A stretch of DNA of 20,787 bases from an uncultured Oscillospiraceae bacterium (lineage in GTDB: Bacteria; Bacillota; Clostridia; Oscillospirales; Oscillospiraceae): the NCBI GenBank assembly GCA_934636045.1, contig CAKTZP010000021.1, forward strand, positions 1 to 20,787, in the 5' to 3' direction. A program made the translations under genes and the position numbers. Under the pieces are notes generated by a model. It saw nothing but the letters and a program-made list of their open reading frames with translations. It did no database searches and was not told the origin of the DNA. Shown piece by piece: positions 1-6,510 of this stretch; position 1 is the stretch's first letter; each line of letters begins with the position of its first letter.

Positions 1-2
1 AC

Positions 3-320
3 ATGGAGGGTCTGGACATCGGTGAAGAGACCCGCAAGCTGTTTGCCGACGCCGTCAAGAGCGCAAAAACCGTCGTCTGGAACGGCCCGATGGGCGTGTT
101 TGAAAATCCGACGCTGGCCAAGGGCACCATTGCCGTGGCACAGGCGCTGGCTGACAGCGACGCCGTGACCATCGTCGGCGGCGGCGACAGCGCGGCGGCC
201 TGCGAGCAGCTGGGCTTTGCCGACAAGATCACCCACATTTCCACCGGCGGCGGCGCGTCCCTTGAGTTCCTTGAGGGTCTGGAGCTGCCCGGTATCGCCT
301 GCCTGCAGGATCAAGAATAA
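3..320 (+). CDS. pgk: Phosphoglycerate kinase, C-terminal part (5' end outside window)
   Basis: This is the last ~105 residues of phosphoglycerate kinase, the cytoplasmic glycolytic enzyme that moves phosphate from 1,3-bisphosphoglycerate to ADP. The sequence shows the family block [13 protein letters not shown], then the nucleotide-binding GGGDSAAA loop and the C-terminal [16 protein letters not shown] signature. The first ATG in the window is an internal Met: the frame is open from the first base and the full enzyme is ~390-400 residues. The gene ends with TAA and tpiA begins 12 nt later behind its own ribosome binding site, the usual pgk-tpiA operon order. Identification is secure; only the 5' end is missing. 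Confidence 0.97.
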   Translation: MEGLDIGEETRKLFADAVKSAKTVVWNGPMGVFENPTLAKGTIAVAQALADSDAVTIVGGGDSAAACEQLGFADKITHISTGGGASLEFLEGLELPGIACLQDQE

Positions 321-332
321 AGGAGACGCATC

Positions 333-1109
333 ATGAACAGAAAATACCGTAAGACCCTCATCGCCGGCAACTGGAAGATGAACAAAACGCCCTCTGAGAC
401 CAAGGCGTTCATGACCGAGCTGAAGAGCCTTCTGCCCAAGGGCCGCTGGTGCGATATCGCGCTGTGCGTTCCCGCCGTGTGCATCCCCGCCGCCGTCCGC
501 GCCATGCGCGAGACCCGCATCGGCATCGGCGCCGAAAATTGCAATCCCAACGCCGCTGGCGCCTACACCGGTGAGATCTCCTGCGGTATGCTGACCGACG
601 CCGGCTGTAAATACGTCATCATCGGCCACTCTGAGCGCCGCGCCATGGGCGAAACCGACGCCGAGGTCAACGCCAAGGTGCTCGCCGCCCTCGATGCCGG
701 TCTGATCCCCATCGTCTGCTGCGGCGAAACGCTTGAGCAGCGCGAGGCAGGCATCACTGAGGAATGGATCACCATGCAGATCAAGCTGGCGCTGGCCGGC
801 ATCGGTGAAGACCGGATCCGCAAGGTCGTCATCGCCTATGAGCCCATCTGGGCCATCGGCACCGGCAAGACCGCCACGCCTGAGCAGGCCGAGGAGGTCT
901 GCCAGCATATCCGCACCGTCGTCCGCAAGCTGTTCGGCTCCAAGAACGCCCGTGCCACCACCATCCTCTACGGCGGCTCCATGAACGACAAGAACGCCTA
1001 TGACCTGCTGGCACAGCCCGACATCGACGGCGGCCTCATCGGCGGCGCATCCCTTGTCCCGTCCAAGTTCGTCAAGATCATCGAGGACGCCAATCAGCCC
1101 ACCGTGTAA
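333..1109 (+). CDS. tpiA: Triosephosphate isomerase
   Basis: A 258-residue triosephosphate isomerase that interconverts dihydroxyacetone phosphate and glyceraldehyde 3-phosphate. The catalytic residues are visible: Asn13 and Lys15 in AGNWKMN, electrophile His99 in IIGHSERR, and general base Glu170 in [12 protein letters not shown], the latter followed by the mobile loop. The phosphate-binding YGGSM and GGLIGGASL segments close the barrel. Length matches the family (~250). A ribosome binding site AAAGGAG sits just upstream of the ATG, and the gene follows pgk by 12 nt, so the two are probably cotranscribed. A strong intrinsic terminator follows. Confidence 0.98.
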   Translation: MNRKYRKTLIAGNWKMNKTPSETKAFMTELKSLLPKGRWCDIALCVPAVCIPAAVRAMRETRIGIGAENCNPNAAGAYTGEISCGMLTDAGCKYVIIGHSERRAMGETDAEVNAKVLAALDAGLIPIVCCGETLEQREAGITEEWITMQIKLALAGIGEDRIRKVVIAYEPIWAIGTGKTATPEQAEEVCQHIRTVVRKLFGSKNARATTILYGGSMNDKNAYDLLAQPDIDGGLIGGASLVPSKFVKIIEDANQPTV

Positions 1110-1135
1110 GCGCAGCAGTTTCGTCAAAATACACA

Positions 1136-1174
1136 AAATTCCGCCGGAAATTTTTTCGGCGGAATTTCTTTTTT
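1136..1174 (+). terminator. Intrinsic terminator of pgk-tpiA
   Basis: A perfect 11-bp stem (AAATTCCGCCG at 1136-1146 with CGGCGGAATTT at 1157-1167) with a 10-nt loop is followed by a run of T at 1169-1174. It ends the glycolytic transcript 27 nt after the tpiA stop. Confidence 0.92.
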
Positions 1175-1216
1175 CACAAAAACTTAACAGCATTTGCCGG
1201 AAAAGTATGATATAAT
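1173..1216 (+). promoter_or_regulatory. Promoter with 11-bp-period direct repeat (PHO-box-like)
   Basis: A perfect -10 box TATAAT (1211-1216) is preceded by TG at 1208-1209 (extended -10). There is no good -35 at 17 bp. Instead two hexamers, TTCACA (1173-1178) and TTAACA (1184-1189), are spaced by 5 nt, giving the 11-bp repeat typical of PhoP/PhoB-type (OmpR-family) activator sites. The same arrangement occurs before the response-regulator gene (3969-3985). The promoter is well supported; binding by that regulator is inference. Confidence 0.65.
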
Positions 1217-1221
1217 CATAA

Positions 1222-1380
1222 CCGTGTGAGGAGAAGCGCTTCGGTCGTGCCCTTGCGGAGGACGCAAGACCCGCCCCGGCGAGCGGCCTCGCAGAGACAA
1301 GCAGGAGCGTCCGTCCGCGCGGCGGCCTCGCCGTCCGCGGCCACGAGCCTGCAAGGACACCGCATAGCGTCTGCCCCCTA
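1222..1380 (+). ncRNA. Structured leader or small RNA, possibly 6S-like
   Basis: The ~160 nt right after the promoter hold no convincing ORF, are G+C rich and can fold into a long rod. Bases 1236-1245 pair with 1359-1370 (GCGCT/AGCGT and CGGT/ACCG). Bases 1251-1256 (CCTTGC) pair with 1351-1356 (GCAAGG), and 1277-1283 with 1327-1333 (CGGCGAG/CTCGCCG). An alternative local hairpin, 1252-1257 with 1263-1268, competes with the second helix. A closed rod with interior bubbles and an alternative 5'-side hairpin resembles 6S RNA, but I cannot confirm conserved 6S sequence blocks, and no terminator separates it from the CBS gene. It could equally be a cis-acting leader of that gene. Confidence 0.42.
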
Positions 1381-1416
1381 AAAAATGTCAACTGATCCGA
1401 AAGGAGCGCGTTTTTC

Positions 1417-1845
1417 TTGAACCTTTTGTTTTTTCTGACTCCGAAAGCGAGTTGTTCCTATCTTTTTGACGACTTTACCATCCGACAGGCGCTGGAGCGC
1501 ATGGAAAATTCCGGCTACGCCGCCCTGCCCATCCTGCACCGCAATGGCAGCTACTGCGGCACGCTGACCGAGGGAGATCTGCTGTGGGCGATCAAAAATC
1601 TGTGCCGCATGGACCAGCGCGACACCGAAAACCACAGCATCATGGAGATCGCCCACCGCAAGGATAACCTACCCGTCACCGTCACGACCAACATGCAGGA
1701 GCTGGTGCTCAAGGCCACCGACCAGAACTTTGTCCCCGTCATTGACGACAAGGGCGCGTTTATCGGCATTGTTACAAGACGCGCCATCATGCGCTTCTGC
1801 CTCAATGAGTACATCGCGCCGAAGCTTGCAGAGGCCATCGGATGA
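1417..1845 (+). CDS. Tandem CBS-domain protein
   Basis: A 142-residue cytoplasmic protein made of little more than a pair of CBS domains (about residues 14-70 and 77-136), visible as ALPILHRNGSYCGTLTEGDLL and FVPVIDDKGAFIGIVTRR. Such Bateman modules bind adenine nucleotides. The size and architecture resemble the YkuL/CbpB/DarB group of Firmicutes, whose Bacillus member binds c-di-AMP, so a nucleotide-sensing role is plausible but inferred. The start is a TTG preceded by AAGGAG at 1401-1406 (10-nt spacing); no ATG lies near. The stop overlaps the start of the next gene by 4 nt (ATGA), implying translational coupling. No catalytic domain is attached. Confidence 0.82.
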   Translation: MNLLFFLTPKASCSYLFDDFTIRQALERMENSGYAALPILHRNGSYCGTLTEGDLLWAIKNLCRMDQRDTENHSIMEIAHRKDNLPVTVTTNMQELVLKATDQNFVPVIDDKGAFIGIVTRRAIMRFCLNEYIAPKLAEAIG

Positions 1846-2747
1846 AGCTGGCGCTCACCGCCGGACGCGAGGCGAAGCTCCTGTCCATTCTGCGGACGGA
1901 GCTGGGGATGTCCTCGTCGCTGGTCGGGCGGCTGAAATATCAGGGCGCCTTCACCGTCAACGGCGCGCCCGTGTTTACGAATTATATCGTCCGTCCCGGC
2001 GACCGCGTAGAGGTGCGGCTTGACGAGCCGATGCCGGAGTACCCCGCCGAGGACGGGCCGCTGGACATTCTCTATGAGGACGAGTGGCTCATCGCGCTGG
2101 ACAAGCCCGCGGGCATCCTGATGCATCCCTCGTCCGCGCGCAACACCGGCACGCTGGCCAATTTCCTGACCGCATATTACCGGCGCACCGCCCAGCCCTG
2201 CGCCGTGCATCCCGTCAGCCGTCTCGACCGCGACACCTTCGGCGTCGTTCTGCTGGCCAAAAGCTCGCACGCGCACGCCAAAATGCACGCTCTGCAGCGC
2301 GCGCATGCCATTGAAAAGCGCTATGAGGCCGCCGTGCTTGGCGTCCCGCCGCTGCCGTCGGGGCAGATCGATGCGCCGATCGCCCGCGTGCCGGGCAGCA
2401 GCCTGCTGCGCTGCATCGACCCGGCGGGCAAGCCGGCCAGCTCGCGCTACCGGGTGCTGGAGACCGCCGCCATCGGCGGACAGCCGGTCAGCCGCTTGGC
2501 GCTCCGGCCGCTGACCGGGCGAACGCACCAGCTGCGCCTGCATTGCGCGCAGCTCGGCTGTCCGATCCTCGGCGACCCGCAGTACACCACGCCTGCCTCC
2601 GCCGCGCTTTCCGCCGCACTGGGGCTGACCGGCCAGCTGCTTTGCGCCACGGAGCTGCGGTTTTTCCATCCCATGACCGGAAATTTGTGCGAAATCCGCA
2701 CAAAACAGTCGATTACCCTTGATTTCTGCCATCGGCCGGTAGTATAA
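1842..2747 (+). CDS. RluA-family RNA pseudouridine synthase
   Basis: A 301-residue pseudouridine synthase of the RluA/RluD family, converting specific uridines of rRNA or tRNA to pseudouridine. The N-terminal ~60 residues form an S4-like RNA-binding segment (LVGRLKYQGAFTVNG...VRPGDRVEV). The catalytic motif is HPVSRLDRDTFG, with nucleophile Asp129; compared with the usual HRLDxxTSG it has Ser for His and Phe for Ser, within what distant RluA paralogues tolerate. The C-terminal LTGRTHQLRLH and GDPQY motifs are intact. The start overlaps the CBS stop. Which uridine is modified cannot be told from sequence. The stop codon lies inside the -10 box of the pta promoter. Confidence 0.9.
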   Translation: MKLALTAGREAKLLSILRTELGMSSSLVGRLKYQGAFTVNGAPVFTNYIVRPGDRVEVRLDEPMPEYPAEDGPLDILYEDEWLIALDKPAGILMHPSSARNTGTLANFLTAYYRRTAQPCAVHPVSRLDRDTFGVVLLAKSSHAHAKMHALQRAHAIEKRYEAAVLGVPPLPSGQIDAPIARVPGSSLLRCIDPAGKPASSRYRVLETAAIGGQPVSRLALRPLTGRTHQLRLHCAQLGCPILGDPQYTTPASAALSAALGLTGQLLCATELRFFHPMTGNLCEIRTKQSITLDFCHRPVV

Positions 2748-2748
2748 T
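2719..2748 (+). promoter_or_regulatory. Promoter of pta
   Basis: TTGATT (2719-2724), an 18-nt spacer and a perfect TATAAT (2743-2748) lie ~65 nt before the pta start and overlap the end of the pseudouridine synthase gene. This gives pta its own transcription start. Confidence 0.7.
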
Positions 2749-2811
2749 GGATGGGCAAAAACAGGAACGGCACCGCGCCGCTCCCAAAGAGAAAATACGG
2801 AGGAATCATTC

Positions 2812-3810
2812 ATGTTTGACCGTCTGATTGAAAAACTCAAGGCAAATCCCCGCAAGATCGTCTTTACCGAGGGCCATGACGCCCGCATTCTGGACGCCGC
2901 TGCCCGCCTGAAGAAGGAAGGCTTCCTGACCCCGATCCTGATCGGCGAGGTCGATACCGTCCGCGCCAAGGCTGCCGAGGGCGGCTTTGATATCGAGGGT
3001 CTGGAAATCATCGACCCGGCCACCTATCCCGAGATGGACGCCATGGTCGAGAAAATGGTTGCGCTGCGCAAGGGCAAAATGTCCGCCGAGGACTGCCGCG
3101 CTGCGCTGTTAAAGGGCAACTACTTTGGCACCATGCTCGTCAAGCTGGGCTATGCCGACGCGCTGCTCGGCGGCGCGACCTATTCCACCGCCGATACCGT
3201 CCGTCCGGCGCTCCAGCTCGTCAAGACCAAGCCCGGCGCGCACCTCGTTTCGTCCTGCTTCATCCTCGTCCGCGGCGAAGAGAAGCTGGCCATGGGCGAC
3301 TGCGCCATCAACATCTCCTACGAGGACAGCGTCGACAAGGAAGGCAACGTCACCGTTTCTGCCGCCGATAAGCTCGCCGAGGTCGCCGTCGAGGTCGCAG
3401 GCTGTGCCAAGCTCTTCGGCATCGACCCGAAGGTCGCCATGCTGAGCTTCTCCACCAAGGGCTCCGGCAAGGGCGGCACGGTCGCCCTCTCGCAGGCTGC
3501 CACGGCCAAGGCCAAGGCGCTCGCGCCCGACCTCGCCATCGACGGCGAGATGCAGTTTGACGCGGCCGTTTCCCCGGTCGTCGGCCAGCTCAAGTTCCCC
3601 GGCAGCCCCGTGGCCGGCTACGCCAACACCTTTATCTTCCCGTGCATCGAGGCCGGCAACATCGGCTACAAGATTGCCCAGCGTCTCGGCGGCTACGAGG
3701 CCTACGGCCCCATTCTGCTCGGTCTGAACGCCCCCATCAATGACCTCAGCCGCGGCTGCAACGCCGACGAGGTCTACAAAATGGCGATCATCACCGCCGC
3801 GCAGAAGTAA
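2812..3810 (+). CDS. pta: Phosphate acetyltransferase
   Basis: A 332-residue, single-domain phosphate acetyltransferase of the short clostridial type (no N-terminal DRTGG or P-loop domain), interconverting acetyl-CoA and acetyl phosphate for ATP-yielding acetate formation. The family blocks are present in order: FTEGHDARILDAAARL, GGATYSTADTVRPALQLVKT, the FSTKGSGKGG loop, GEMQFDAAVSP, AGNIGYKIAQRLGG and the C-terminal NDLSRGC with Ser313-Arg314 of the active site. The start has GGAGG upstream. No ackA is adjacent in this window. Phosphotransbutyrylase is a related family, but the overall motifs fit Pta better. The gene has its own promoter and terminator. Confidence 0.93.
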   Translation: MFDRLIEKLKANPRKIVFTEGHDARILDAAARLKKEGFLTPILIGEVDTVRAKAAEGGFDIEGLEIIDPATYPEMDAMVEKMVALRKGKMSAEDCRAALLKGNYFGTMLVKLGYADALLGGATYSTADTVRPALQLVKTKPGAHLVSSCFILVRGEEKLAMGDCAINISYEDSVDKEGNVTVSAADKLAEVAVEVAGCAKLFGIDPKVAMLSFSTKGSGKGGTVALSQAATAKAKALAPDLAIDGEMQFDAAVSPVVGQLKFPGSPVAGYANTFIFPCIEAGNIGYKIAQRLGGYEAYGPILLGLNAPINDLSRGCNADEVYKMAIITAAQK

Positions 3811-3830
3811 GCCCTTCTCTGATATCCCCC

Positions 3831-3868
3831 GCGTCTCCGGAGCACACTGCCTCCGGAGACGCTTTTTT
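3831..3868 (+). terminator. Intrinsic terminator of pta
   Basis: A perfect 12-bp stem (3831-3842 with 3851-3862, GCGTCTCCGGAG and its complement) with an 8-nt loop is followed by TTTTTT at 3863-3868. Confidence 0.95.
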
Positions 3869-3968
3869 GCTTTTCAAGGCCTCTGCCATGCGGTTCGCCG
3901 TCAAAAGGACCACACCGCGTAATGCGCCGGGCGCAACCCCTGCGCTTCCGTCAAAAAAATTCGCGTTT

Positions 3969-4010
3969 TTCACAAATTGTTCACGCAAACGAGGGAAAAT
4001 CGGTTATAAT
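3969..4010 (+). promoter_or_regulatory. Promoter of two-component operon with PHO-box-like direct repeat
   Basis: TATAAT at 4005-4010 lies 32 nt before the regulator start. Upstream are TTCACA (3969-3974) and TTCACG (3980-3985), separated by 5 nt, an 11-bp direct repeat ending 19 nt before the -10 box. There is no consensus -35 at 17 bp. The layout suits an activator of the OmpR/PhoP class, so autoregulation by the gene just downstream is a reasonable inference. Confidence 0.6.
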
Positions 4011-4042
4011 GGGGAAAGAACAGAAAGAGAGGAGCTGGTCGT

Positions 4043-4732
4043 ATGGCAAAGACGATTCTGATCGTGGAGGACGATCGGAATATTGCGGATCTGCTGCGGC
4101 TTTATTTGGAAAAAGAGGGCTACGAGGTCGCGATCGCTTACACAGGCCTCAAAGGCATCGAAAAATTCCGGGAGGTACAGCCGAGCCTGATCCTGCTCGA
4201 CGTAATGCTGCCGGAGATGGACGGCTGGAGCGTGTGCCGCACGATCCGGTCGGAGTCCAAGGTGCCGATCATCATGCTGACGGCCAAGAGCGAGACCGAG
4301 GACAAGGTCACCGGGCTCAAGCAGGGCGCGGACGACTACATCACCAAGCCCTTTGAAATGAAGGAGGTACTCGCGCGCATTGAGGCGGTGCTGCGCCGCA
4401 GCGGCATTGCTCCCGAGCGCACGGCGCGGCGGCTGGTGTTCGATAAGCTGATCATTGACATGGATGCCTTCGAGCTGACCGTCAATGGGAAGAAGGTCCC
4501 GACGCCGCCGAAGGAGATGGAGCTGCTATATCATCTGGCCTCGTCGCCGAACATCACGTTCTCCCGCAACCGTCTGCTCGACGAGGTCTGGGGCTTTGAC
4601 TACTTCGGCGACACGCGGACGGTCGACGTCCACATCAAGCGCCTGCGCGAAAAGCTGGAGGGCGTTTCGGACAAGTGGGCGCTGAAGACCGTCTGGTCGG
4701 TGGGCTATAAATTTGAGGTCACGGACGCATGA
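4043..4732 (+). CDS. OmpR/PhoB-family response regulator
   Basis: A 229-residue response regulator. The N-terminal receiver (about 1-118) has the acidic pair Asp9-Asp10 (VEDD), phospho-acceptor Asp53 in LLDVMLPEMDG, Thr80 and Lys102 in YITKPF. The C-terminal winged-helix DNA-binding domain (about 130-227) carries the typical RNRLLDEVWGFDY and TRTVDVHIKRLREKL segments. The start is supported by GAGAGGAG 8 nt upstream. The stop overlaps the histidine kinase start by 4 nt (ATGA), so the two are a cotranscribed pair. By family, phosphorylation promotes dimer binding to direct repeats, and such a repeat sits in its own promoter. The stimulus is unknown; PhoP, VanR-like or ResD-like roles cannot be separated by sequence alone. 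Confidence 0.93.
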   Translation: MAKTILIVEDDRNIADLLRLYLEKEGYEVAIAYTGLKGIEKFREVQPSLILLDVMLPEMDGWSVCRTIRSESKVPIIMLTAKSETEDKVTGLKQGADDYITKPFEMKEVLARIEAVLRRSGIAPERTARRLVFDKLIIDMDAFELTVNGKKVPTPPKEMELLYHLASSPNITFSRNRLLDEVWGFDYFGDTRTVDVHIKRLREKLEGVSDKWALKTVWSVGYKFEVTDA

Positions 4733-6144
4733 AAACGACCTTCCGGCGGCAGGTAACGATGGTGCTGTGCATCCTGCTGGCGGCGACGGTGCTGATCGGC
4801 GTGTTTTTCTGGCTCGTTTTTACGCGTTACGCGCTTGATGAAAAGGAGCACTCCCTCGACACCACGGCACAGTCGGTCGGCGCGCTGGTGCAGGCCTATG
4901 CCTACAGCGGCCTGAACAACTGGGAATTCCGGACGAATCTGGCCGTGGCCGCGAGCGCATCGGAAAACGACGTGTTATTATGCGATACCGACGGCAGCGT
5001 CAGCATCTGCGCTGCCGACCTGCAGGGCTGCTCCCATCTGGAGCAGACCCTCGGCACCGCGGTCGCCGACGCACTCTTCGAGGGCACGGCGACGGATCTG
5101 AACGAGGCCGTTTCCGCCATTTACGGCGACGAGCGGCTTGCCGTTGCGCTGCCCATCACGATCGACGAGACACGCTACTGCATCGTGCTGGCGTCGATGA
5201 AGCAGTCGGCGCTGACGGAGCTGACGCGCAAAACGCTGACGATCTTCGCCATGACGGCGCTGCTGACGCTGCTCGTTGCGCTGATCGCCGCGCCGTATAT
5301 CACCAACCGCGAGACCAAGCCCATCCGCGACATGGCCGCCGCCGCGCGGCAGATTGCCCACGGCAACCTCGACGTGCGCATCCCGACCGGGCAGCAGAGC
5401 GAGGAGATGGAGGAGCTGGCTGTCGCCTTTAACAACATGACGACCGCGCTGAAGAACTCCGAGCGCGTGCGGCAGGAATTCGTTGCCAACGTCAGCCACG
5501 AGCTGAAGACCCCGATGACGACCATCGCAGGCTACCTCGACGGCATGCTCGACGGCACGATCCCGCAGGAAAAGCAGCGTTCTTACATGGAGCTGGTCAG
5601 CACGGAGGCGCGCCGCCTGTCGCGGCTGGTGCGCAACATGCTGGAGGTCAGCCGTCTGCAGGATCAGGGCATCCCAGCAGAGCAAATGGAGGACTTCGAC
5701 ATCTGCGGCGAGGCCGGGCAGTCGCTGCTGTGCTTCGAGCCGCGCATCAACCAAAAGCATCTGAATGTCGACATCCGGATGCCCGAGGAGGGGCTGCTCG
5801 TCCATGGCATGAAGGACGCTATTGTGCAGGTGCTGCACAACCTGATGGACAACGCCGTCAAGTTCATCGACGATGGCGGCACGCTGACCGTCACCGTCAA
5901 AAAGCAGGGCAGCAGCGCCATCATCACCGTCGGCAACACCGGCCCGACCATCCCGCCGGAGGAGCTGCCGCTGCTGTTTGACCGCTTCCATAAAACGGAC
6001 AAGAGCCGCTCGACCGACCGCGACGGCGTCGGTCTCGGGCTTTATATCGTCAAAACCATCGTGCTGGCGCACGGCGAGGATATCTTCGTCACCAGCCGCG
6101 ACGGTAAGACGGAATTCACCTTCACGATGTCGCTGGCGAAGTAA
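4729..6144 (+). CDS. Membrane sensor histidine kinase
   Basis: A 471-residue sensor kinase partnered with the preceding regulator. Transmembrane segment 1 (about 11-32) and segment 2 (about 170-191) enclose a ~138-residue extracytoplasmic sensing region. HAMP linker follows (about 192-244), then the HisKA dimerisation domain with phospho-His257 in FVANVSHELKTPMT, and the HATPase_c domain with the N box at NLMDNAVKF (about 371-379), the F-box region FDRFHKTDKSR and the G box GVGLGLYIV (433-441). All catalytic motifs are intact. The sensing region contains Cys residues (in LLCDTDGSVSICAADLQGC) but has no domain I recognise. No obvious terminator follows; the palindromic repeats after 6231 may serve. 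Confidence 0.94.
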   Translation: MKTTFRRQVTMVLCILLAATVLIGVFFWLVFTRYALDEKEHSLDTTAQSVGALVQAYAYSGLNNWEFRTNLAVAASASENDVLLCDTDGSVSICAADLQGCSHLEQTLGTAVADALFEGTATDLNEAVSAIYGDERLAVALPITIDETRYCIVLASMKQSALTELTRKTLTIFAMTALLTLLVALIAAPYITNRETKPIRDMAAAARQIAHGNLDVRIPTGQQSEEMEELAVAFNNMTTALKNSERVRQEFVANVSHELKTPMTTIAGYLDGMLDGTIPQEKQRSYMELVSTEARRLSRLVRNMLEVSRLQDQGIPAEQMEDFDICGEAGQSLLCFEPRINQKHLNVDIRMPEEGLLVHGMKDAIVQVLHNLMDNAVKFIDDGGTLTVTVKKQGSSAIITVGNTGPTIPPEELPLLFDRFHKTDKSRSTDRDGVGLGLYIVKTIVLAHGEDIFVTSRDGKTEFTFTMSLAK

Positions 6145-6230
6145 TCGCGTGGTGCATATCACGCCGTAGGGCGCTCATCGAGCACCCGTGCTGGCACGAT
6201 CGTATTCACGCACATTATTCCGTATCATGC

Positions 6231-6400
6231 GTAGGGCGGGCTGCCCTCAGCCCGCCGCTGCTGGCACTTCTGTTTTGCTGCAAGCTATGTCGATACACGC
6301 GCTGCGGCGCGGAGACCCCCTCAGTCAGCTTCGCTGACAGCTCCCCAAAAGGGGAGCCAAAAGCGCTGCGGCGCGGGGGCGGGCGGTCGATGACCGCCCC
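6231..6400 (+). repeat. Cluster of intergenic palindromic repeats
   Basis: The 366-nt gap between the kinase and protease genes carries no gene. It contains four perfect dyads: 6235-6243/6248-6256 (9 bp, GGCGGGCTG), 6324-6329/6333-6338 (GTCAGC, loop TTC), 6340-6346/6351-6357 (GCTCCCC, loop AAAA) and 6381-6388/6392-6399 (GGGCGGTC, loop GAT). A 14-bp direct repeat GCGCTGCGGCGCGG occurs at 6299-6312 and 6363-6376. These look like the short interspersed palindromes common in Oscillospiraceae intergenic DNA. Any function (terminator, RNA processing) is unknown. Confidence 0.75.
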
Positions 6401-6456
6401 TACGGCGTGGGACGGGACTTTGTGCAGACACCCGGTCTGCGCAAAAATCGAATTTT

Positions 6457-6484
6457 TTGAAACAAAAATCGCAAAAACTATCTA
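6457..6484 (+). promoter_or_regulatory. Weak candidate promoter of protease gene
   Basis: TTGAAA (6457-6462) lies 16 nt before TATCTA (6479-6484), in an A+T-rich stretch directly ahead of the ribosome binding site of the protease gene. The -10 match is poor, so this is a suggestion only. Confidence 0.3.
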
Positions 6485-6510
6485 CACCTCACGGAGAGGA
6501 GGGATCGACG

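Noticed and set aside
1551..3023. 490-codon open frame on the minus strand
   Set aside because: It is antisense to the CBS and pseudouridine synthase genes, is Arg/Gly/Gln rich with no family motifs, and results from the high G+C content of the real genes.
4978..6162. 394-codon open frame on the minus strand
   Set aside because: It is a shadow of the histidine kinase gene; His/Arg/Gln-rich translation without motifs, and no ribosome binding site.
6457..6510. TTG start 18 codons upstream for the HtrA-like protease
   Set aside because: There is no ribosome binding site before the TTG, while the ATG at 6511 is preceded by an excellent one.
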